A stretch of DNA of 64,000 nucleotides from Prevotella sp. Its GTDB lineage: Bacteria > Bacteroidota > Bacteroidia > Bacteroidales > Bacteroidaceae. The notes under the pieces are model-generated. The model saw nothing but the letters and a program-made list of their open reading frames with translations. It ran no database searches and had not been told where the DNA came from. The position numbers and the translations under genes are program-made. The stretch lies in contig JAFPVW010000128.1 of NCBI GenBank assembly GCA_017395215.1, positions 19,126 through 83,125 of the forward strand, read 5' to 3'. Every line of letters starts with the position of its first letter. Positions within the stretch are counted from its first letter, which is position 1. Below, piece by piece: positions 26,296 through 33,481 of this stretch.

Positions 26296-27231
26296 TTATT
26301 GGGGGAGGCGCATCTTGGCGGCGAAGTCGGGGTCGATGCTGTTGTTCAGCGTCTGGCAGCAGTTGGCCGAGAAGGCCTGGGCGCAGGCCATGATCTGGTC
26401 CCACTGCTGCTCGGTGAACCCACGCTCGATATCGTCGCGGGTGATGCCGTAGCGGATGAGGCCGTAGACGAAGCCGGCGTTGAAGTTGTCGCCGGCACCG
26501 ATGGTGCTGACGGTCTCAGTAGGCGGCACGGGGTACTGCTTGCTGAAGCCCTGCTCGGCCCTCACCTCGACGGGCTGGGCACCACGGGTGTAGATGAACT
26601 TCTTGGTATAGAACGAAATCTCGGAGCGGTAGACGCTGTCGGCATCGTTCTTGTTGTACATCACCTGGAAGTCCTCGTCGGAGCCGCGCACGATGTCGGC
26701 CAGCTCGAAGTTCTCGAGCAGGTTCGACGTTACCTTGACCAAGTCGCTCTTATGCGACGCACGGTAGTTGACGTCGTAGTAGAGGATGGCCCCGCGCTGA
26801 CGGGCGTACTCGAGGAAGCCCTGCACCTGCGGGCGCACCACGGGATTGATGGCGAAGAACGAGCCGAAGAGCACGACGTCGTTCTCATTGACCTCGGGGT
26901 TGACGAAGTCGAGCTGGTCGTGGGGATGGTCCTTGTAGAAGATGTAGTCGGCATTGTTCTGCTCGTCGAGGAAGGCGAGCGAGATGGGCGACTTCGAGTC
27001 GGGGAAGACGCAGACGTTAGAAGCGTCGACGCCATTCTCCTCGAGATAGCTGATGACGCGCCGGCCCACGCGGTCGTTGCCGGCCTCGCTGATGAACATG
27101 GTGCTGACGCCGGCGCGCCCCAGCGAGATGACAGAGTTGAAGGCCGAGCCGCCGGGCACGGCCTGTATGGGCTGCTCGCCCTTGAAGATGATGTCGAGAA
27201 CCGTCTCGCCTATTCCTATTACTTTGCGCAT
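26296..27231 (-). CDS. PfkB family carbohydrate kinase (fructokinase/ribokinase-like)
   Basis: The 311 residues show both PfkB signatures: GGSAFNSVISLGRAG near residue 27 and the catalytic GAGDNFNAGFVYG near 235, with YYDVNYRASHKSD in the middle. It phosphorylates a sugar with ATP in the cytoplasm; fructose is the most common substrate of this subgroup, but this is not decided by the sequence. A TAACTTTG element at 27251-27258 (minus strand) starts the unit, which continues through the flavodiiron and DUF3857 genes. Confidence 0.88.
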   Translation of the reverse strand: MRKVIGIGETVLDIIFKGEQPIQAVPGGSAFNSVISLGRAGVSTMFISEAGNDRVGRRVISYLEENGVDASNVCVFPDSKSPISLAFLDEQNNADYIFYKDHPHDQLDFVNPEVNENDVVLFGSFFAINPVVRPQVQGFLEYARQRGAILYYDVNYRASHKSDLVKVTSNLLENFELADIVRGSDEDFQVMYNKNDADSVYRSEISFYTKKFIYTRGAQPVEVRAEQGFSKQYPVPPTETVSTIGAGDNFNAGFVYGLIRYGITRDDIERGFTEQQWDQIMACAQAFSANCCQTLNNSIDPDFAAKMRLPQ

Positions 27232-27250
27232 ACTTTACACGTTTAGGCTG

Positions 27251-27258
27251 CAAAGTTA
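27251..27258 (-). promoter_or_regulatory. Bacteroidetes -7 promoter element (TAACTTTG) for the pfkB-flavodiiron operon
   Basis: TAACTTTG on the minus strand lies 19 nt before the ATG at 27231. Confidence 0.6.
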
Positions 27259-27299
27259 CGAATAAAGATGGTAAAAGAGGAAAGTGAAGCGTGAAAAAG

Positions 27300-27893
27300 T
27301 TAAAAATACGTGCGAAAAACCATGTATTCTGCATCGGCTTCAATACGGAAGGTGGTGCCAAGAGCCTCGTTGAGCGTCCCCTGCCAGAGTTGCTGGTAAG
27401 GGTATGCCTGCCACTTCAGCCCCTCGGAGACGAGACGGGTGCAGCCGAAGTTGAAGAGACTGACCTGCTGGCCGGGCATGGAGTCGAACGTTGCCGAGCC
27501 GGAGGCAGGGACGAACCAGCCGTCGTCGGTAGCCATCAGTACGTCGAGGCCGAAGTCGCGGTAGTAGCGCATGAGCAGGGCAATGTTGCCAAGGGTATGG
27601 TCCTCGCGGCGGCCCGTGGCACCGAGGTAGGCGAGGCGTCGCAGCCCGCGGGCCATGCAGTGGCGCGTAGCCTTTGTCAGGTCGTTGTCCTCCTGCTCGC
27701 TGACCTGCATCAGGCGCTGGCGCAGATCGTCGGGCACGGAGTCGCCGTCGCCCACGATGGCGTCGCACTGAGGCCAGTGGCGGGCAGCCCCGTCGCAACA
27801 GACGACGTAGCGGGCCTCGCGCAGCAGTCGCAGCGGCTCGTCGGCCGTAGGGAACGAGCCGTTGGCCAGAATCACAGCGTCAAACCCGGTCAT
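27300..27893 (-). CDS. Thiamine pyrophosphokinase
   Basis: From ATG 27893 the product has 197 residues with the family motifs VILANGSFPT, VCCDGAARHW, AIVGDGDSVPDDL and EQEDNDLTKATRHC, then LGATGRREDHTLGN. It converts thiamine to the cofactor TPP with ATP. Its start overlaps the PnuC-type transporter gene by 14 bp, and the upstream TPP riboswitch should control it as the third gene of the operon. The longer frame upstream only reads through the transporter gene. Confidence 0.92.
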   Translation of the reverse strand: MTGFDAVILANGSFPTADEPLRLLREARYVVCCDGAARHWPQCDAIVGDGDSVPDDLRQRLMQVSEQEDNDLTKATRHCMARGLRRLAYLGATGRREDHTLGNIALLMRYYRDFGLDVLMATDDGWFVPASGSATFDSMPGQQVSLFNFGCTRLVSEGLKWQAYPYQQLWQGTLNEALGTTFRIEADAEYMVFRTYF

Positions 27894-28467
27894 ACTTGGT
27901 GATTTTGGCCATCGACTTCCACTTGTAATAACCGGCAATGGCGATGATGACATAAAGCCCGTATAGCCCAGCCTTGAAGGGGATGCCCTTTTGGACATAG
28001 AGCACACAGCACACCACGTCGACCACTATCCAGAACCACCACTGCTCCAAATACTTGCGGGCCAGTGCCCACATGCCGATGAACGACAAGGCATTGGTGA
28101 ACGAGTCGAGCAGGGGCACGGTGGAGTTAGTCCACGTGACTAAAATATAGTAGATAGCGCCCCAGGACAGGAAGAAGCATGCCGCAGCCGGCAGGTACAG
28201 CCGTCGGGGCATGTGGATGATGGGCAGCGACTGCTTCAGCTTCCTGGTCTTCTTGAACTTCCAGACGAAAAGACCGTAGACGGCTGCCAGCGTGTAGTAG
28301 CAGGCCATGCCGGCATCGCCGTAGAGCCCGTGACTGTAGTACAGGTAGATATCGAGGGCTGGCATGACGATGCCTACCACCCAAAGGGCGATATGGGCAC
28401 GGTACTCGAGCCAGATGTAAATCAGTCCGAGTACCGTGGTGAAGATGTCGAGCCAGTCAAATGCCAT
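27880..28467 (-). CDS. pnuT: PnuC/PnuT family thiamine transporter
   Basis: The 195-residue protein has seven or so hydrophobic segments and PnuC hallmarks (FDWLDIFTTVLGLIYIWLEY, WWFWIVVDVVCCVLY). PnuC itself carries nicotinamide riboside. Location between a TonB receptor and thiamine pyrophosphokinase under a TPP riboswitch indicates the thiamine-specific PnuT type, which works by facilitated diffusion with trapping by phosphorylation. Substrate is inferred from context. Confidence 0.88.
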   Translation of the reverse strand: MAFDWLDIFTTVLGLIYIWLEYRAHIALWVVGIVMPALDIYLYYSHGLYGDAGMACYYTLAAVYGLFVWKFKKTRKLKQSLPIIHMPRRLYLPAAACFFLSWGAIYYILVTWTNSTVPLLDSFTNALSFIGMWALARKYLEQWWFWIVVDVVCCVLYVQKGIPFKAGLYGLYVIIAIAGYYKWKSMAKITKYDRV

Positions 28468-28470
28468 CGC

Positions 28471-30738
28471 TTAGAAGTTGAGTGACAGGTGAGCCATCAT
28501 GTTGAATGGAGCCGAGGGGGCAAAGCCTGCCTCGTACTGGTCGTTGGTGTCCCATCCTGTAGCCACCACAGCGCCGTTTTCCCTGCTGAAGGCAGGCGCT
28601 GCCCATCCGTTGTTGTCGTACTCAGCCGAGAAGAGGTTGTAGAGGGTGACGCCGACGGTGACATCCTTCAGGCCGAACTTCGGCAGCTGGAAGTTGTAGC
28701 TCAGGTCGAGGTTCGTGGTGAAGTGCCCGTCGAGCATCATGCTCACGTCCACGGGCTTGCCGTCGTCGTCGAGTGTCTTGTAGCTCTCGAAGCCGGTGTT
28801 CGTCAGGTACTGCTTGCTGACATACTGGCTCTGGGCGCTGGCGCTGAAGCCTCGGTAACTGAAGCTGAAGATGTTGTTGACAATCCAGTCGGGCGAGAAG
28901 GCCAGCGGCTGGTCGCCGAGGTCGGCCACGCTCCCGTCGGTCAGCTGTACGGTGATGCCTTTCACGCGGTTCCTTGACCATGTGGCATTGGCATCCCAAC
29001 GGAACCAGTCGACCGGTTTCCATGCCGCCTCTGCCTCCACGCCGAGGCGGAAGCTCTTGTCGAGGTTTCGGGTAACGGCCTCACCTATCTTATCAATCTC
29101 GCCCGTCAGTACGAACTGGTCTTTATAGTCCATCCAATAAAGGTTGAGTCCGGCCGAGAATGTCGGGCTCTGGTACTTATAGCCCGCTTCCAGATCGTTC
29201 AGCCGCTCGGCCTTCGGCATGGGCAGCTCGGCGTTCATGTTGTTCTGATAATTATTGCGGGTAGGCTCTTTATGGGCTATGGCATACGAGACATAGACCT
29301 TGTGGTTGGGCGTGATGTCGTAGTTCAGTCCGGCCTTGGGGTTGAAGAAGTCGAACGATTCCTTCATGTCGTAGACAATGCGCTTGCTGGCGTCCCAGTT
29401 GATTTCATCGGTGGGGCCGACCATCTTTATGCCGAGGTGACGGTACTGCATATCGACATACGCATTCAGTCCGGGCAGGAAGTCGTACGTCAGTTTGCCG
29501 TAGACGTTGAAGTCGGTCTTCTTGGCATTCTCGTCGTAATAGGGGCTGTTGGGCATCAGGTCGTTGACGGGGTTCTTCACCCACTTGATGACTCCGAAGT
29601 GGTCGCCGTCATACTTGTTCCAGCCACCGCCGAGCGTAGCCTGCAGGTTCTCGCGGTTGTTGTAGTTCAGCGAGGCCACAACACCGTAGAAGTCGTTGTC
29701 CATCTTCTTCTGGCGCACCAGGTCGCTCTTGGCCCAGGTCATTTCCGGGTCGAGTTCATACTCAAAGAGCGTCCTTTTGCGCTTATACTCCTCGTAGTAG
29801 CCGTTGCCCTTCGTGTAGTGCAGCGCCGTATTGAGGTTCAGCTCGCGGCTCAGCCGCTGGTTCCATATCAGCTGGTAGTTCTGCTGGTGGTAGTTGTCGG
29901 TCTGGTTGTCGTAGTACCGGGTGTTGCCCTCGTCGTCATAATACTCGCCGCAGGAGTTGTAGCGGCGGCCATAAAGGCTCTGCTCATACTTCGACGTGTA
30001 GTTCCAGGCGTGATAGGTTTCCTCCGTGCCGTTGAAGGTAATGAATTTCACCACCGTGTTGTCGCCAAACCAGCCTGCCTGAATGAAGTAGCTGTTCAGC
30101 TTGGTCGAGGCGCGGTCCAGATAGCCTTTCGAGCCGATGTTCGACAGGCGTCCCTGAATGCCCCAGTGTTCGCCTAACAGTCCTGTTCCGAAGCGCAGCG
30201 TCTCTTTGTGCGAGTAGTAGGAACCGCCACTGAAGTCCATTCCTACGAAGGGCTGCGTGCCGATGTTCTCCGTCTGCATGTTCAATGTGGCACCGAAGGC
30301 ACCGGCGCCGTTGGTCGACGTTCCGACACCGCGCTGTATCTGCATCGACTGCACGCTGGAGGCAAAGTCGCCCATGTTGACCCAGTAGAGTTGTGCGCTC
30401 TCGGCATCGTTCATGGGTATGCCGTTGGCCGTGATGTTGATGCGCGAAGGGTCGGTGCCGCGCACGCGGAGCGACGTGTAGCCTATGCCGTTGCCGGCGT
30501 CAGAGGTCAGCGTTACGGAGGGGGTCAGCGACAGCAGGTAGGGCACGTCCTTTCCGTAGTTCACCTGCTTCAGCTGTTCACGGTTCATGTTGGTGAAGGC
30601 CATGGGCGTCTTCTTCGTGGCGCGGATGGAGGACACCTGCACATCCTGCAGCTCGACCGACTTCAGCGAGTCCACGGGCTCTACCGCGTTAACACCTGTT
30701 GCCCACAGTGTGACAACCATCAAAACAATCTTTTTCAT
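28471..30738 (-). CDS. TonB-dependent outer membrane receptor, probably for thiamine
   Basis: The 755-residue protein has a signal peptide (VLMVVTLWATGVNAVEP), a plug domain (residues about 45-160, with RVRGTDPSRINITANGIPM and IQRGVGTSTNGAGAFGATLN) and a beta-barrel ending in LSLNF with a terminal Phe. It imports a scarce ligand across the outer membrane using TonB energy. The TPP riboswitch directly upstream and the two downstream genes point to thiamine or a derivative. It has no N-terminal carboxypeptidase-like domain, so it is not of SusC type. Confidence 0.9.
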   Translation of the reverse strand: MKKIVLMVVTLWATGVNAVEPVDSLKSVELQDVQVSSIRATKKTPMAFTNMNREQLKQVNYGKDVPYLLSLTPSVTLTSDAGNGIGYTSLRVRGTDPSRINITANGIPMNDAESAQLYWVNMGDFASSVQSMQIQRGVGTSTNGAGAFGATLNMQTENIGTQPFVGMDFSGGSYYSHKETLRFGTGLLGEHWGIQGRLSNIGSKGYLDRASTKLNSYFIQAGWFGDNTVVKFITFNGTEETYHAWNYTSKYEQSLYGRRYNSCGEYYDDEGNTRYYDNQTDNYHQQNYQLIWNQRLSRELNLNTALHYTKGNGYYEEYKRKRTLFEYELDPEMTWAKSDLVRQKKMDNDFYGVVASLNYNNRENLQATLGGGWNKYDGDHFGVIKWVKNPVNDLMPNSPYYDENAKKTDFNVYGKLTYDFLPGLNAYVDMQYRHLGIKMVGPTDEINWDASKRIVYDMKESFDFFNPKAGLNYDITPNHKVYVSYAIAHKEPTRNNYQNNMNAELPMPKAERLNDLEAGYKYQSPTFSAGLNLYWMDYKDQFVLTGEIDKIGEAVTRNLDKSFRLGVEAEAAWKPVDWFRWDANATWSRNRVKGITVQLTDGSVADLGDQPLAFSPDWIVNNIFSFSYRGFSASAQSQYVSKQYLTNTGFESYKTLDDDGKPVDVSMMLDGHFTTNLDLSYNFQLPKFGLKDVTVGVTLYNLFSAEYDNNGWAAPAFSRENGAVVATGWDTNDQYEAGFAPSAPFNMMAHLSLNF

Positions 30739-30799
30739 TCGTCTTGTACCTTTAATTAATAAATAATGTAAAGGGGAATACTGTGATAAAACTACTATC

Positions 30800-30876
30800 C
30801 ATCCCTACGCCGGCATTACCCGGATCAGGTTTAGAGGGTATCATCTCAGCCGCCAACAGGCGGCACCCCTTGAATT
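30800..30876 (-). promoter_or_regulatory. TPP riboswitch (THI element)
   Basis: Read on the minus strand the region contains the conserved aptamer parts in order: GGGGTGCC, GGCTGAGATGATACCC, ACCTGATCCGGGTAATGCC and GTAGGGA. It lies between the promoter at 30884-30891 and the receptor ATG at 30738. Binding of TPP is expected to shut off the receptor-pnuT-kinase operon. About 60 nt separate the aptamer from the ATG, enough to sequester the translation start. Confidence 0.95.
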
Positions 30877-30882
30877 GCGGGT

Positions 30883-30950
30883 GCAAAGGTACGACAAAAA
30901 AATAAAAGGACAAAACGTTTTGCCCTTTTATTTTTTTGTCGTACCTTTGC
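30883..30950. promoter_or_regulatory. 68-bp palindrome forming two divergent mirror-image promoters
   Basis: The arms 30883-30916 and 30917-30950 are complementary at 33 of 34 positions (mismatch 30910/30923). Each arm carries the -33 TTTG (30919-30922 on plus) and the -7 TACCTTTG (30942-30949 on plus, 30884-30891 on minus), 19 bp apart. One side drives the thiamine operon, the other the HAD gene, whose ATG follows 8 nt after the -7 box. Confidence 0.85.
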
Positions 30951-30957
30951 CGACCGT

Positions 30958-31638
30958 ATGAAATGGAAAGTAATAGCATTCGACGCCGACGACACGCTGT
31001 GGGACTGCCAGTCGCACTTTGAGCAGGTGGAACAGCGGCTCTACGGGCTGATAGCCCCCTACTGCGACGACCCGGCCCACGAGCTGTTCGTCACTGAGAG
31101 CGGCAACATGGCCGACCTGGGCTATGGCTGCAAGGCGTTCACCATATCTGTCATTGAGACGGCACTCCGCGTGGGCGGCAGTCATCTCAGCAGCGGCGAG
31201 CTGTCGGACCTGCTGGCCGTGAGCAAGCAGCTGCTGCACCTGCCGGCAACACCGCTGCCCGGCGTGGAGGAGACGCTGCAGCGGCTGCGCGACGACCGCG
31301 ACTACCGCCTGGTATGCTTCACCAAGGGCGAGCTGCAGGACCAGGAGAACAAGCTCAGGCGCAGCGGACTGCTGCGCTACTTCGACGACGTGGAGATAAC
31401 GAGCAACAAGTCGCAGCGCGAATTCCTGGCCCTCTGCGACCACCAGCAGTGTCACCCGTCGGAGCTGCTCATGGTGGGCAACTCGCTGAAGAGCGACTGC
31501 GCCCCGGCACTGGCCATCGGCGGCTGGGCCATCCACATACCGTTCTACGTCGTCTGGCAGCTGGAGCAGCATGAGGACTTCGACCACGAGCGGCTCATAA
31601 AAATTGAGCAGTTCAGCGAACTGCTCAATTACATATAG
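30958..31638 (+). CDS. HAD family hydrolase
   Basis: The 226-residue protein starts MKWKVIAFDADDTLWDC, with HAD motif I DADDT. Later motifs are LVCFTKGELQDQENK (motif II Thr), a conserved Lys in EITSNKSQ and MVGNSLKSDCAPAL (motif IV). It is a small-molecule phosphatase of the phosphoglycolate-phosphatase-like type. Divergence from the thiamine operon through a shared palindromic promoter raises the possibility of a thiamine-monophosphate or related substrate, but this is only inference. Confidence 0.85.
   Translation: MKWKVIAFDADDTLWDCQSHFEQVEQRLYGLIAPYCDDPAHELFVTESGNMADLGYGCKAFTISVIETALRVGGSHLSSGELSDLLAVSKQLLHLPATPLPGVEETLQRLRDDRDYRLVCFTKGELQDQENKLRRSGLLRYFDDVEITSNKSQREFLALCDHQQCHPSELLMVGNSLKSDCAPALAIGGWAIHIPFYVVWQLEQHEDFDHERLIKIEQFSELLNYI
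31602..31630 (-). terminator. Hairpin terminator of the lipoprotein unit, inside the end of the HAD gene
   Basis: AATTGAGCAGTTC and its exact complement (13-bp arms, 3-nt loop) are followed on the minus strand by TTTTT, so it can end the transcript from 33339-31654. On the plus strand the same bases encode EQFSELLN at the C-terminus of the HAD protein. Confidence 0.75.
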
Positions 31639-31653
31639 CCGGAGGCGGCTTGA

Positions 31654-32556
31654 CTACTTCAGCGTGAACTGGAACTCCAGGTCGTAGTTGCTGAAATTGC
31701 CCTTCAGCGTCAGCTTGCACGTGTCGGGACTCTTCGCAAATTCGACCGAAGCATCGCCTGAGAAGAGCGAGATGGCGTTCAGCTTGTCGTTCCAGGTATA
31801 GACCAGCTTGCCGGCATTCATGTCGGTCCAGCGCCATACGCCCACGTCGTCCCTGCGGTTCTGGTAGTTGATGGAGAACAGGCCGTGGGAGTCGAAGTAA
31901 ATGCCCTCGATGATGGTGTTGGCTTCAAACTCGTCCTTCAGCTTCCCGAAGTTGCTTTCGTACCACTCCTTCACCTTGGCCAGGTCGATGGGACCTTTGA
32001 AGTCCTTGGCGACCTTGATGCCTTCGACCTTGCCGATAGCCCTGACGTTCTCGACGGTCCAGGCGCGACTGCACAGGTTGTCGGTCATCTCGCCGGGAAC
32101 CACAGCCCCCGACGTGTCGATGGTGCCACGCGTCTTGATAGTGGTGCCGTTCTTCCACTTGATGGTTACTTCAACGTCGTTCCCTGACTGTCCGGCGAAG
32201 GAGATGGTCATGCCGTTGGAGAACGTGAAAACACCGTTGGAGGACGTGTACTTGCCGAAATCAAAAGAGCAGCCAGTCAAGTCGACAGACCGCGTTGCAC
32301 GTGCTCCGTTACCGGCATCCTCGATGGCTATCATGTAAACGCCGCTCTCCATCAGGCGCAGCTGCCTGATGCCCTTCTCGTTTGACTGAAGGTTCACCAC
32401 CCGAGCCTCGGTCTTGTAGGGAGGAGGGGTTAGCACCACGACACCGCTGCTGCTGCCGCCACTGCCATTGCTGTTGTCGTCATCGTCGTCGCCACATGCT
32501 GTCGTGGCGAACAGAGCTGTGGCCGCAAGGGCCATCATCAGAAAAATCTTTTTCAT
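31654..32556 (-). CDS. Lipoprotein of unknown function
   Basis: The 300-residue protein has a lipoprotein signal (MKKIFLMMALAATALFATTACG) with Cys21, followed by a flexible acidic and Ser/Gly linker (DDDDDNSNGSGGSSSG). The rest is a soluble, beta-rich domain with no family I recognise; it ends in a strand pattern (NFSNYDLEFQFTLK). A surface or periplasmic lipid anchor is expected. It lies 30 nt after the beta-barrel gene and probably shares its promoter. Confidence 0.7.
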   Translation of the reverse strand: MKKIFLMMALAATALFATTACGDDDDDNSNGSGGSSSGVVVLTPPPYKTEARVVNLQSNEKGIRQLRLMESGVYMIAIEDAGNGARATRSVDLTGCSFDFGKYTSSNGVFTFSNGMTISFAGQSGNDVEVTIKWKNGTTIKTRGTIDTSGAVVPGEMTDNLCSRAWTVENVRAIGKVEGIKVAKDFKGPIDLAKVKEWYESNFGKLKDEFEANTIIEGIYFDSHGLFSINYQNRRDDVGVWRWTDMNAGKLVYTWNDKLNAISLFSGDASVEFAKSPDTCKLTLKGNFSNYDLEFQFTLK

Positions 32557-32586
32557 ACTTTGTTCAGTTTGTTTTCTGTCTTAGAC

Positions 32587-33339
32587 TTAAAGAATTCTTC
32601 CCGTAAGCCTGATGGTAAGCGCCGGCCAGACCACAATCTTCGACATGATGTCGAAGTACTTGTCGCTGTCGCTACCCAGGTCGTCCTTGGTGACCTCCAG
32701 GTCCTTGCCCGTCTGCTTCTCGTAGAGTTTCGGCTTGCCCCAGAACATGACACCCAGGTCGCCGCTGACGCCGAAACGCTTGCGGGGAACGGAACGTCCG
32801 AATCCGATTCCGACGTAGGGGCGGAACTTGTTCACCTTGATGGTGGCCTTGGCTATACCATCGTCGTCGAACTCAACGATGTAGTCGCCAATGAGCAGAC
32901 CCTCGCCCTTGTCGAAGGCGGTGACGGGGATGGTGTTCTCGGCCTTGACCACTTCATCAGTACCGAGATAGAAGCCCGTGGTGAAGCGGAAGGGAACGGT
33001 ACGGAACGGGTACACGTCGAGCAGCAGCTTGGCAGTTCCCAGATCGAGCTTTCCCTCCACCTCGGTCTTCTTGGTGGGCTGGCCTTTCGCACGGTATTCG
33101 ATGTCTTCCTTGTGCTTGATGCCCGAGAAGAAATCGTAGCCGGCACGCACCTGCAGATATTCGGTGACAGGAGCTGCCAGGTCGAGTCCGATACCCGTTG
33201 TACCGAGGGTCAGACCGACTGAGAGGTGGTCGAAGATGCCAAACTCCTCTACCTTGTCCTGTGCCTGAGCAGGCATCGCAAACAGAGCCATTGCCAGTGC
33301 GGCAAAACCTGTGACAAATAGTTTCTTAGTTCTTTTCAT
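32587..33339 (-). CDS. Outer membrane beta-barrel protein
   Basis: The 250-residue protein has a signal peptide (LFVTGFAALAMALFAMPAQA) and alternating amphipathic strands. Its overall shape is that of a small barrel: HLSVGLTLGTTGIGLDLAAP, LQVRAGYDFFSG and FRPYVGIGFGRSVPRKR are visible strands, ending ALTIRLTGRIL. Similar small barrels occur widely in Bacteroidales with unknown roles. It is followed after 30 nt by the lipoprotein, so the two may work together. Confidence 0.7.
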   Translation of the reverse strand: MKRTKKLFVTGFAALAMALFAMPAQAQDKVEEFGIFDHLSVGLTLGTTGIGLDLAAPVTEYLQVRAGYDFFSGIKHKEDIEYRAKGQPTKKTEVEGKLDLGTAKLLLDVYPFRTVPFRFTTGFYLGTDEVVKAENTIPVTAFDKGEGLLIGDYIVEFDDDGIAKATIKVNKFRPYVGIGFGRSVPRKRFGVSGDLGVMFWGKPKLYEKQTGKDLEVTKDDLGSDSDKYFDIMSKIVVWPALTIRLTGRIL

Positions 33340-33437
33340 ACGCTTTAGGTTGTTTGAAATTATACAATAGTTGAACCTTTTGGCGACAAAGATACAAAAA
33401 ATATCTGAATAAGAATCATGATTTGCAAATTATTTCG

Positions 33438-33445
33438 TAACTTTG
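33438..33445 (+). promoter_or_regulatory. Bacteroidetes -7 promoter element (TAACTTTG) for metG
   Basis: TAACTTTG lies 36 nt before the metG ATG at 33482. Confidence 0.6.
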
Positions 33446-33481
33446 CACCCTAATTGTCAGATACCTATTTAATATATATAC

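Noticed and set aside
28871-29128. Small plus-strand frame in the TonB receptor gene
   Set aside because: Shadow of the receptor gene with no start context.
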